From contig JAPPIG010000023.1 in NCBI GenBank assembly GCA_028820635.1, positions 50,135-114,134 on the forward strand: a stretch of 64,000 nt of DNA, read 5' to 3'. This document shows positions 7,693-16,583 of this stretch, piece by piece. The first letter of the stretch is position 1. The number at the start of each line of letters is the position of its first letter. The DNA is from Candidatus Poribacteria bacterium. GTDB taxonomy: Bacteria > Poribacteria > WGA-4E > WGA-3G. Below the pieces are notes generated by a model. That model was not told where the DNA came from. It worked only from the letters and a program-made list of their open reading frames with translations, and ran no database searches. A program made the translations under genes and the position numbers.

Positions 7693-9711
7693 TTACTGAA
7701 TTAAAGGTTCACTCCTTATGTTCTGTTTTCTATTTCCAGAGATTTTGTCCCAATCCCATAGTAGGACTGTGCCGTCTGCACTACCGCTGGCAAGAGTTTT
7801 ACCGTCCTGTGAAAATACAAGTTTTTCTATCGGTTCTGTATGTCCAGACAATGTCCCCAAACTTCTACCTGCTTTCACATCCCATAATTTAATTGAGTAA
7901 TTCCACATATCACTTCCAGAACCAATTAGAATAGTGCCATCAGGTGAAAGTATAACTCTACCCCTGAATCCATCTAATTTGCTTGGTAGATAAGTTATAT
8001 TGTTAGGTTTGTCGGCTACTAATTCTATGTGTAAATTCCACAAGTAAATACCGCTTTTGCGGATCATTGCAAGGGTAGAACTATCATGTGAAAATAGTGA
8101 TACCCTAACATTCTCAATATTGGGTGGAGATATGTCACGCTGTGTCGTAATATCCCATACTTTTGGACTATTACTATCACTTATAGCAGCAAGTTTTTTC
8201 CCATCAGGTGAGAACACTAATCTCCGTACGGACAAAGGTTGTTCTGTGTTAAGTTTAAACAATTCCGTTCCTGTCTTTAGGTGCCACGCACGAATTCCTT
8301 GATCATTGCCTACTACAAGTATGTTGTTGTACGGTGAAATTGCGAATACTTTTCTTCTGTCGTGGACTTCCAGCCAAGGTAGAGAAAGTTTCTCACTTGT
8401 GGCAATATTCCAAAATTGACGATCACTAAGATCTCCGCCTTCTCTGCTACTTTGGAATCCGAATCCGACTGGATTGAAGTAAAACATCCCTTCACTGCCG
8501 CGCCAAGCAAAATACTTAGCCTTCGGTGACAAAACGACTGTCCCGGATATATTGCCATGTTCGACAGTTAAGGTCCTCAATTTTTGCCGAGTATTTAGAC
8601 TCCATACATCAACAGTACCGTTATAGGCAGCGCTCGCAAGAGTTACCCCATCTTCGGAAAATGCGACTGCTTTTACCCATTCTGTATATCCATCTGCAAA
8701 AATAGTGAGTTCTTCTCCATTATCTGGATTCCAGAAACGGATTGTGCCATCTGCACTGCCACTGGCAAGACAACTGCCAAAAACGGGTGTTGATTCTGGT
8801 GCGAAGGCTAAAGCGTTGATGGTATTTTTGTGCCCTGTTAGTGTGACACGTTCTTTCTGTGATTCTAAATCCCAGAGTTTGATTGATTCTCTTGCGTCCC
8901 CACTGGCAATGGTTTTGCCGTCCCCTGAAAATGCGATGGCGGTAATCCAAGCATTATGTGCTTTAAGCGTCGCAAGTTCGGTGTGGTTCTGAGTATCCCA
9001 TAATTTTACCGTTTTGTCAGCACTCCCGCTTGCGAGGATTTTTTTATCTTTTGAGAACGCCAGCGACAAAATCTCCAGGTCTCTGCCATCTCCATGTCCC
9101 GTAAGAGTTGCGTATTGACTGTTTGTCGTTGTATCCCATAACTGAATTTTTCCTTCTCGGTTTGCAGCAGCAAGGCTACTACCATCTTGGGAAAATATCA
9201 CCTTATCTCCTGAAACAACGAAACTTGCTTCCGATAAATTGCTTCCGATTTCTATATTCCAGTAGGCAACTTTACGTAACCTGTTTATACCGACAAGTGT
9301 TTTGCCATAAAACGTCAATGCAGATAATGTATTGGGACTCTGAGTTAATGTGAGAGTAGAGTGTTTGCTTTTAGTTTCTACATCCCAAACTTGAAGGATA
9401 GAGTTGTTAAATCCTCCGCTTGCAAGGTATTTTCCATCAGGTGAAAATGCAAGTGCGTTCACATGCCCAGTATGTCCCGTGAATAAAGCTGTCTCTTTTC
9501 CATCAGGCACGGTATATAACCAAACGCCGACATCTGTTCCTACCGCGAGATATGCACCATCCGATGAAAATCGCATGATATTTATCCCACCTTTTCCAAG
9601 CCGTGCGATTGCCCCTTCTGGTAGACCGACCTGTGTGTTATCTTGTGCAAAACCAATTGTGAGTGCCGCAGCTAACAACAAATATGTGGTGAAAAAATGT
9701 TTTGCTTTCAT
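7693..9711 (-). CDS. secreted WD40 protein, 14 repeats (array member 5)
   Basis: 672 residues with a Sec signal peptide ending near GFAQ, followed by the locus-wide leader DNTQVGLPEGAIARLGKGGI. I count 14 WD40-like units (for example NALAFSPDGKYLASGGF, EKLVFSQDGKTLASGSADGT), enough for two seven-bladed propellers. A short tail follows the last blade and there is no sorting domain. It is the last of five paralogues read in the same direction; the gap to the previous gene (221 bp) is filled with palindromic repeats. GGAG lies 9 bases before the ATG. WD40 propellers are binding platforms; export makes this an extracellular or periplasmic one. Partner unknown. Confidence 0.88.
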   Translation of the reverse strand: MKAKHFFTTYLLLAAALTIGFAQDNTQVGLPEGAIARLGKGGINIMRFSSDGAYLAVGTDVGVWLYTVPDGKETALFTGHTGHVNALAFSPDGKYLASGGFNNSILQVWDVETKSKHSTLTLTQSPNTLSALTFYGKTLVGINRLRKVAYWNIEIGSNLSEASFVVSGDKVIFSQDGSSLAAANREGKIQLWDTTTNSQYATLTGHGDGRDLEILSLAFSKDKKILASGSADKTVKLWDTQNHTELATLKAHNAWITAIAFSGDGKTIASGDARESIKLWDLESQKERVTLTGHKNTINALAFAPESTPVFGSCLASGSADGTIRFWNPDNGEELTIFADGYTEWVKAVAFSEDGVTLASAAYNGTVDVWSLNTRQKLRTLTVEHGNISGTVVLSPKAKYFAWRGSEGMFYFNPVGFGFQSSREGGDLSDRQFWNIATSEKLSLPWLEVHDRRKVFAISPYNNILVVGNDQGIRAWHLKTGTELFKLNTEQPLSVRRLVFSPDGKKLAAISDSNSPKVWDITTQRDISPPNIENVRVSLFSHDSSTLAMIRKSGIYLWNLHIELVADKPNNITYLPSKLDGFRGRVILSPDGTILIGSGSDMWNYSIKLWDVKAGRSLGTLSGHTEPIEKLVFSQDGKTLASGSADGTVLLWDWDKISGNRKQNIRSEPLIQ

Positions 9712-9779
9712 CGCTTCTACTCCATTTGGATAATTATGGTAGAGATTAGAATTACCGCTACATTCCTGAACTGTGAATC

Positions 9780-9870
9780 AACGCTGAATGCGCGTATGGC
9801 ATGCAGCGGGAGGGAACTCCGATTCCCGACTGCTCCTAAGTTTCTGTCGCGATTCGGAGATCGCTCCTAC
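9780..9870. repeat. cluster of short palindromic repeats inside the WD40 operon
   Basis: Three words in a row: AACGCTGAATGC...GCATGCAGCG (9780-9808), GGAGGGAACTCCGATTCCC (from 9809) and GTCGCGATTCGGAGATCGCT (9846-9870). They sit in the 221-bp gap between two WD40 genes and could act as RNA hairpins in the transcript. Confidence 0.65.
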
Positions 9871-9932
9871 AGAGGAGATGTAGAATTATTTCTATAGTCC
9901 ACTATAAATTCCCGTGCAATGCAGGGTTAAAG

Positions 9933-12257
9933 TTATTGATTGAGATTTGATGTATCTATTGGCAGGAGGTTGTCATCTTTGTCAAAAGTGAAATCTGCGA
10001 ATCCAACACCTGTGATACTAATCCGAAAGTTCCCCAGCCCATCGGTCATGAGACTAACATCGCCCCTACTCATATATCCTAATACTCTTATCTGTAGGGA
10101 TCCATCACTTTGATACCTATTCCTATTATTTATTTCTCTAAGAATGACATTACCTTTCTCTTTTTTTACTTGATAGTTATTTTGCTTTAGCCAGTTTTGC
10201 ACGACTTCCGAGTCTTTTTTCCAAGGCTTTTTTACGATTTTATCTGGCACTTCTCTAACACCGATTTTGTTCCAATCCCAAAAGAGTACAGTACCATCTT
10301 GGCTGCCACTGGCAAGCATCTTTCCGTCGGGAGAAAAATCCAATGTTTCAATCGGTTTTGTATGTCCGTTCACAGTTCCTAAACCGTTACCTGTTTCTAC
10401 ATCCCATATTTGAACATCATACTCTTTAACCTGCGATCTTGCAGCCAGAAGAGATCTGCTGTTTGGAGAAAACAATATGACATTCGTAACACCCCTAAAA
10501 TCATTTAAAATCATGCTGGATTCTCCAATTCCTGTTGATGTTACTTTTGACAAAATGACACCGTACCGATCTTTCACTGCAAGGGTGGTACCATCGGGTG
10601 AGAATGCCACTACTTCAGATCGATCATTTGCTGTAGCAAAAGGAGTAAGGTCACGCTTCGAATTGATATTCCAGACCTGTGTTGGGACCCGAAGTCCATA
10701 AGTGGCAAGTAAAGAACCGTCAGATGAAAATATCAACTTTCTTTCTCCGAACGGTTCTTTCGTTTTTAGGTGAAACATTTTCAATCGTGTGTTCGTATCC
10801 CACAATTCAATTGTCTGTGAATTGCCGTAAGCCAATGTTTTTTTATCAGGTGAAAATGCCACTGCTGTAGCCTTTCCGCCTACCTCCAACTCGGGAACGG
10901 GAATCTCATTTCCAGTAGCTATCTCCCATAGTTTCATATGTTTGTCAATTTTGAATTCTGAACGCCTAAGTCCAATCATAGCAGTACCACCCCAACTCAT
11001 AAAGCGCATAGCATCAGGTGACAATACAAGTTGACGTGCCATATCGCTCCTGCCAGCAGAAAAGGTAATTAGTTCTTGCTTCGTTTTTAGACTCCAAATC
11101 TCAATAGTTCCGTTATATGATCCGCATGCCAGTGTTGTGCCATCTTCAGAAAACTTAACTGCCTTTACAGATTCGGTATGACCTGATGTAAATGTAGTGA
11201 TTTCTTCTCCTGTGTCTTGATTCCAAAACCGGATTGTGCCATCGTAACTACCACTCGCCAATGTTCTTCCATCAGGGGAAAACGTTAATGCGTTGATTGC
11301 GCTTGCATGTCCTAATAGCGTGGCACGTTCGGCATGTGTCTCTATATCCCATAATTTGATAACCTTATTCGCATCACCACTTGCCAAGATTCTTCCATCT
11401 TTAGAAATAGCTAACGCATTAATCCACCCTTTATGTCCTTCAAGTATCGTAAGTCTTTTCCGTTTATCAGCATCCCATAATGGTACAGTTTTATCTTCAC
11501 CTCCGCTTGCAAGTACTCTTCCATCGGGTGAAAACGCTATAGCAGTAATATTTCGATCTCTTGGGGAATTAACCATACCTTCAACCAATTTTACGGATCC
11601 CAACAAAGTATTATGTCCCCTGAGAGTGGCTCGCTTTTTGCCAGAATTCGAATCCCACAAATATATTTTTCCATCATTATGTCCAGTGGCAAAGATGTTC
11701 TGATCTTCAGCAAAGGATATTGCATGATATGCGTCTAACTTCCACAATTCTGATCCTAAGTTCAACAGCTTTTTGCCGGTGCTTGCGTTCCAATACTCAA
11801 TTTGACCAGTTCTATCCAGACTTATGAGTGTTGTACCACTAAATGTCAACGCCTTAATAAACATTACTCTTTCAGTTAATGTGGGTGTAGAAAGAATGTT
11901 ACCTGTATCTAAATCCCAAACCTGAATAAAAGGGATTTCCACTCCAGCGCTTGCAAGCATTCTGCTATCTGATGAAAACGCAAGGGCGTTCACCTGACCA
12001 ATATGTTCAGTGAATAAAGCGGTCTCTTTTCCATCTGGGACATCGTATAACCACACGCCTACATCCGTTCCTACAGCGAGGTGTGTACCGTCCGGTGAAA
12101 AGCGAATAATATTGATCCCACCTTTGCCAAGACGTGCGATTGCGCCTTCAGGTAAACCGACTTGTGTGTTATCTTGTGCAAAACTGGTTGAAAGTATTGC
12201 TAAAATCAATAGAAAAGTCAGGCAAAATAGGCTTTTGATTTTCATGGCTACATTCAT
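9933..12257 (-). CDS. secreted WD40 protein with extra C-terminal domain (array member 4)
   Basis: 774 residues. The signal peptide ends near STSFAQ, followed by the leader QVGLPEGAIARLGKGGI and about 14 WD40 repeats up to MLASGSQDGTVLFWDWNKI. A C-terminal region of about 110 residues follows, with a predicted helix (EVVQNWLKQNNYQVKKEKG) and a beta-rich end (SITGVGFADFTFDKDDN). The same domain ends array member 3 and is absent from the other three. The ATG at 12257 overlaps the upstream gene's TGA (ATGA), so translation is likely coupled; an internal ATG at codon 5 is an alternative start. Confidence 0.88.
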   Translation of the reverse strand: MNVAMKIKSLFCLTFLLILAILSTSFAQDNTQVGLPEGAIARLGKGGINIIRFSPDGTHLAVGTDVGVWLYDVPDGKETALFTEHIGQVNALAFSSDSRMLASAGVEIPFIQVWDLDTGNILSTPTLTERVMFIKALTFSGTTLISLDRTGQIEYWNASTGKKLLNLGSELWKLDAYHAISFAEDQNIFATGHNDGKIYLWDSNSGKKRATLRGHNTLLGSVKLVEGMVNSPRDRNITAIAFSPDGRVLASGGEDKTVPLWDADKRKRLTILEGHKGWINALAISKDGRILASGDANKVIKLWDIETHAERATLLGHASAINALTFSPDGRTLASGSYDGTIRFWNQDTGEEITTFTSGHTESVKAVKFSEDGTTLACGSYNGTIEIWSLKTKQELITFSAGRSDMARQLVLSPDAMRFMSWGGTAMIGLRRSEFKIDKHMKLWEIATGNEIPVPELEVGGKATAVAFSPDKKTLAYGNSQTIELWDTNTRLKMFHLKTKEPFGERKLIFSSDGSLLATYGLRVPTQVWNINSKRDLTPFATANDRSEVVAFSPDGTTLAVKDRYGVILSKVTSTGIGESSMILNDFRGVTNVILFSPNSRSLLAARSQVKEYDVQIWDVETGNGLGTVNGHTKPIETLDFSPDGKMLASGSQDGTVLFWDWNKIGVREVPDKIVKKPWKKDSEVVQNWLKQNNYQVKKEKGNVILREINNRNRYQSDGSLQIRVLGYMSRGDVSLMTDGLGNFRISITGVGFADFTFDKDDNLLPIDTSNLNQ

Positions 12258-14578
12258 TTATTTGTGTTTTTTCCTTCGTCAAGAGACTTGTGTTTCAGTT
12301 TTCCTTCATCATCAAACATAAACGTGCCTAACCCTACACCAGCCACACGAATTTCAAGAACACCGTTTAAGTCAATCTTAACATTTACCTTGCCACTTCC
12401 TAATCTTCCTCCGCCGCCTCCGGAAATTCTGGCTCTACTACCACCGCGTGTAAGTGTATATCCATTTGAGGTTTTCTTAAGTTGATAACCGTTTTTCTGC
12501 ATCCAGTTTATGATCGCTTCTGCTTCTTCTGCTTTGCTGGCATATTCCGCAGGCTTATCAGGAGGTGTCAAATTGTTGCTAAGGTTTTTTCCTTTAGCAT
12601 CATTTTTCGCTTTGGTAACGATTTTTTCCCAATCCCAAAGAAGGACTGTACCATCTTTGCTTCCACTTGCAAACGTTTTACCGTCTGTTGAAAATTCTAA
12701 GGTTGTAATTTCCTCAGTATGTCCTGATAGAGTTCCAAGACCCCAGCCGTTCTTCACACCCCATAACTGAATAAGATTTTCCCAACCTTTTCTTTTAAAA
12801 GTAATAAGGACATCTCCGTCAGGTGAGAACATTAATTCCTCGTTATATCCACTATTAAGTATTTTACCGCGTTGCTTCATGCCGGTTGGTGTGATATCCC
12901 AAAAAACAATACGATCATGATCCCCAGCGGCAAGGAGTGTACTGTCGTGTGAAAATGCTACTGCTTTGGCACGTTCCATGAATGGAGGCGTAATTTCTTG
13001 CTGCGTCACGACATCCCATATTTGTGCTCGGACATGACCACCACTTGATGCAAGTAGTTTGCCGTTAGGAGAAAACTCAATCTTCATTGAAAAAGGATTC
13101 TCCAAGTTAAAGCGGAGCATCTCTTCACCAGTGTTTATATCCCACGAAAAAATGCCACCTCTACGACCAATTCCAGCGACAAGTATTTTGTTGTCCGGAG
13201 AGATTGCAAGTGCGTTCACTCTTCTATCCATATCCTGCCAAGGTCCAGAGATATTATCACCAGTGGTTATATCCCACAATTGGATATTTTTCTGCATACC
13301 TGCTCCTGAACCTCGAAATCCAAAACCATGGGGTCTGAATGCAAGTGTTGCACCGTTGACACCTTGACTAACAAGATGTGTCGCATCCGGTGAAAATGCT
13401 ATGCCATTGGTACTATCGTTTTGTGCTGCAGTAAAGGTGGTTAGTTCACGTTTCGTCTTTACGCTCCAAACATCAACAGTTCCATCAAAGAATGCACTTG
13501 TGAGTATTGTGCCGTTTTCTGAGAATGCGACTGTCTTAACCCACTCTGTGTGTCCAGCGGTAAAAGTAGAAATTTCTTCTCCAGTATCTTGATTCCAGAA
13601 CCGAATTGTGCCATCGTAACTACCACTCGCCAATGTTTTTCCATCAGGTGAAAACGCTAATGCGCTAACCGCATTTGTATGTCCAATGAGTGTAGCCCGT
13701 TCCTGTTTTGTGTTTACATCCCAAAGTTTAATGACTTTATTTGTATCGCCACTTGCTAAGATACTCCCATCAGCAGAGAAAGCTACAGCAATAATCCAAC
13801 CATTATGACCTTTGAAGGTGGTAAGGTTCTTACGATTTTCAGTATTCCACAATCGGACAGTTTTATCTAAACTTCCACTTGCAAGCACTTTTCCATCGGG
13901 AGAAAACGCCAAAGCCCAAACATCTTTGTCATCTCTATTAAGTAATCTTGCATGTCCCGTTAGGTTTGCTTGTCGTTTCCCCGTTGTTGCATCCCATAAA
14001 CGGATTTTGCCATCTCTATGTCCAGAGGCAAGTATGTTGTTTGCTGGAGAAAATACAACCGCCTCGTGAGATTGCATCCGACTTGAACTGGAAGTTTTAT
14101 TGCCAGTTTCAATATCCCAATGTGTGAATTTCCCAACCATATCCATGCTGACAAGTGTTTTATCGTCTTCAGAGAATACTAATGCCTCAATTGAATCAGT
14201 CGGTCTTGATAATGTGAATTGTGATCGCTTCTTTCCAGTTTCTATATCCCAAAGTTGAATAACGGGGTTGTTAAATCCCCCGCTTGCGAGGATTCTTCCA
14301 TCAGGTGAAAATGCAAGTGCATTAACATGCCCAGTATGTCCCGTGAATAAAGCGGTCTCTTTTCCACTTGGCACATCGTATAGCCACACACCGACATCTG
14401 TTCCTACTGCGAGATGCGTGCCATCAGGTGAAAACTGCATGATATTGATCCCGCCTTTGCCAAGACGTGCGATTGCACCTTCAGGTAGACCAGCTTGCGT
14501 ATTGTCTTGTGCGAAACTGCTTGAGAGCAGTGTAACTGTGAATAGCATAATTGTGAAGGATATGATTTTAGTTTTCAT
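12254..14578 (-). CDS. secreted WD40 protein with extra C-terminal domain (array member 3)
   Basis: 774 residues. The signal peptide ends near SSSFAQ, then QAGLPEGAIARLGKGGI and about 14 WD40 repeats (LAFSPDGKVLASGSLDKT, VAFSADGSILASGDTNK). The C-terminal domain (about residues 675-774) resembles that of member 4: EAEAIINWMQKNGYQLKK, then a glycine-rich stretch and VAGVGLGTFMFDDEGK. AAGGAAA lies before the ATG. Only 2 bp separate it from the frameshifted member 2 upstream and it overlaps member 4 by 4 bp, so it belongs to the same operon. Confidence 0.88.
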   Translation of the reverse strand: MKTKIISFTIMLFTVTLLSSSFAQDNTQAGLPEGAIARLGKGGINIMQFSPDGTHLAVGTDVGVWLYDVPSGKETALFTGHTGHVNALAFSPDGRILASGGFNNPVIQLWDIETGKKRSQFTLSRPTDSIEALVFSEDDKTLVSMDMVGKFTHWDIETGNKTSSSSRMQSHEAVVFSPANNILASGHRDGKIRLWDATTGKRQANLTGHARLLNRDDKDVWALAFSPDGKVLASGSLDKTVRLWNTENRKNLTTFKGHNGWIIAVAFSADGSILASGDTNKVIKLWDVNTKQERATLIGHTNAVSALAFSPDGKTLASGSYDGTIRFWNQDTGEEISTFTAGHTEWVKTVAFSENGTILTSAFFDGTVDVWSVKTKRELTTFTAAQNDSTNGIAFSPDATHLVSQGVNGATLAFRPHGFGFRGSGAGMQKNIQLWDITTGDNISGPWQDMDRRVNALAISPDNKILVAGIGRRGGIFSWDINTGEEMLRFNLENPFSMKIEFSPNGKLLASSGGHVRAQIWDVVTQQEITPPFMERAKAVAFSHDSTLLAAGDHDRIVFWDITPTGMKQRGKILNSGYNEELMFSPDGDVLITFKRKGWENLIQLWGVKNGWGLGTLSGHTEEITTLEFSTDGKTFASGSKDGTVLLWDWEKIVTKAKNDAKGKNLSNNLTPPDKPAEYASKAEEAEAIINWMQKNGYQLKKTSNGYTLTRGGSRARISGGGGGRLGSGKVNVKIDLNGVLEIRVAGVGLGTFMFDDEGKLKHKSLDEGKNTNK

Positions 14579-14580
14579 GT

Positions 14581-16580
14581 TTAATTTCCTTTATTTTTAT
14601 GTGCTTTGGTAATGATTTTTCCCCAGTCCCATAAAAGAACGGTGCCATCATTGCTACCACTTGCCAGTATTTTACCGTCGTGTGAAAACACAAGTGCTTC
14701 TATCGGTTCTGTATGCCCAGACAAGATTCCAAGACTATTACCTGTTTCCACATCCCATAATTTAATTGGATTACCCAACATGTGCATACCTGACCCAACG
14801 AGTATGGCGCCATCAAGAGAAAAAACCAATTCATTTTAAATCCGCCTAAATTTCCTGCGATTAAGATAGGTGACTTTTCCAATTCTATGTCTAATTTCCA
14901 TAAGTAAATGCCTTCATTGCTCACCGTTGCAAGCACAGAACTATCTGGTGAAAATGCCAACGTACTTGTCCTTTTGATATTGGGTGGTGTGATGTCACGC
15001 TGCGTAGAAATATCCCATACTTGTAGGTTGCCAGAACGCCCTGTGACAGCAAGTTTTTTTCCGTCAGGTGAGAACATCAGTTTATCATTGAACGAAGGTT
15101 GTTTTGCGTTAAGTTGGAATAATTCTATTCCAGTGTTCAGGTGCCAGGCACGAATTTCTTGGCGACTGCTTGCAGCAAATATATTGCTATTTGGTGAGAA
15201 TACAGCTGCAGAAGGCAAGATGACAACATCTTGCAAAGGAAAGGGTAATTCCTCGCCTGTCATTATATCCCATAATTGAAGACGCTTTATACCTACATTT
15301 CCATCCCCACCACCATGCAGTCCGAATCCTACCGGATTAAATACAATCCAACCGCCGCTGCCACGACAAGCAAGAAACTTAGCATCCGGTGACAAAACGA
15401 CTGTTTGTGTGTTATTGCTCTGCGCAGTAGTGAAGTTCATCAGTTCCTGTCGAGTCTTTAGACTCCATACATCTACAGTTCCATTAAAGGCGGCACTCGC
15501 GAGGGTTGTTCCATTTTCAGAAAAAGCGATTACTTTTATCCACTCTGTATGTCCAGTCGTAAAAATAGTAAGTTCCGCTCCATTTTCTGGATTCCAGAAA
15601 CGGATTGTTCCATCTGCACTGCCACTCGCAAGACACCCACCGTAACGGGGTGTTCCCACAGGTGCGAAGACTAAAGCATTAATAGTGTTTTTATGTCCCC
15701 TAAGGGTTGTACGTTCTTGCTGTGATTCTAAATCCCAGAGTTTGATAACCTTGTCTGCGTCTCCACTTGCAATGGTTTTTCCGTCACTTGAGAATGCAAC
15801 GGTGGTAACCCAAGCATCATGTCCTTTAAGTTTCTCGAGTTCGGTGTAGTTCTGCGTATCCCACAACATTACCGTTTTGTCTTCACTTCCGCTGGCGAAT
15901 ATACTATTATCAGGCGAAAACGCTAAAGCCCAAATATCCGTATGTCTACCACGGGCATGTCCTTTGAGAACTCCTGACTGGCTGCTTGTGGTTGTGTCCC
16001 ATAGGTGAATTTTTCCGACTTGATCTGAAACTGCAAAATTACTGCCATCTTGAGAAAAGACAGTCCTATCAAACGAATTATCTAAACTGAACCTTAATAA
16101 TTTTTCGCCGGTGTCAACATGCCAATAGGTTATTTCCTTACCTCTATTTATGCTGATTAATGTCCGACCATAGAATGTCAATGAAGATAATACATTGGGA
16201 AACCCCTGAGTTGCTGTGACGGTTGAGTGTTTGTTCTTAGTTTCCATATCCCAAAGTTGAATAACGGGGTTGTTAAATCCCCCGCTTGCGAGAATTCTTC
16301 CATCAGGTGAAAATGCAAGCGCGTTCACATGCCCAGTGTGTCCCGTGAACAAAGCAGTCTCTTTTCCATCAGGCACATCATATAACCAAACGCCCACATC
16401 TGTCCCTACAGCAAGTTGTGTGCCATCGGGTGAAAACCGCATGATATTTATACCACCTTTGCCAAGCCGTGCGATTGCCCCCTCAGGCAGACTAACCTGG
16501 GTACTGTCTCGCGCAAAACTGCTTGAGTCCATCGTAATAATCAACAGCAAAATGATGAAAAATGGATATTTGTTTTTCAT
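14581..16580 (-). pseudogene. secreted WD40 protein with -1 frameshift (array member 2)
   Basis: The first frame encodes 626 residues: signal peptide, leader QVSLPEGAIARLGKGGI and 12 WD40 repeats. It then runs into unrelated sequence ending at 14700. The lost repeats 13-14 continue in the next frame (FSLDGAILVGSG ... ILASGSNDGTVLLWDWGKI) to 14581. The break coincides with a run of six T on the coding strand near 14820-14825. One extra T would restore a 666-residue protein whose spacing matches the paralogue at 7693 exactly. It may be a sequencing or assembly indel, a recent mutation, or slippage at the run; the sequence alone cannot decide. Without correction the second propeller would be incomplete. 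Confidence 0.8.
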
Positions 16581-16583
16581 AGA

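Noticed and set aside
14815..14835. Programmed -1 frameshift as the sure explanation for WD40 member 2
   Set aside because: The T6 run permits slippage, but no stimulatory structure was identified and a simple missing T explains it equally well.
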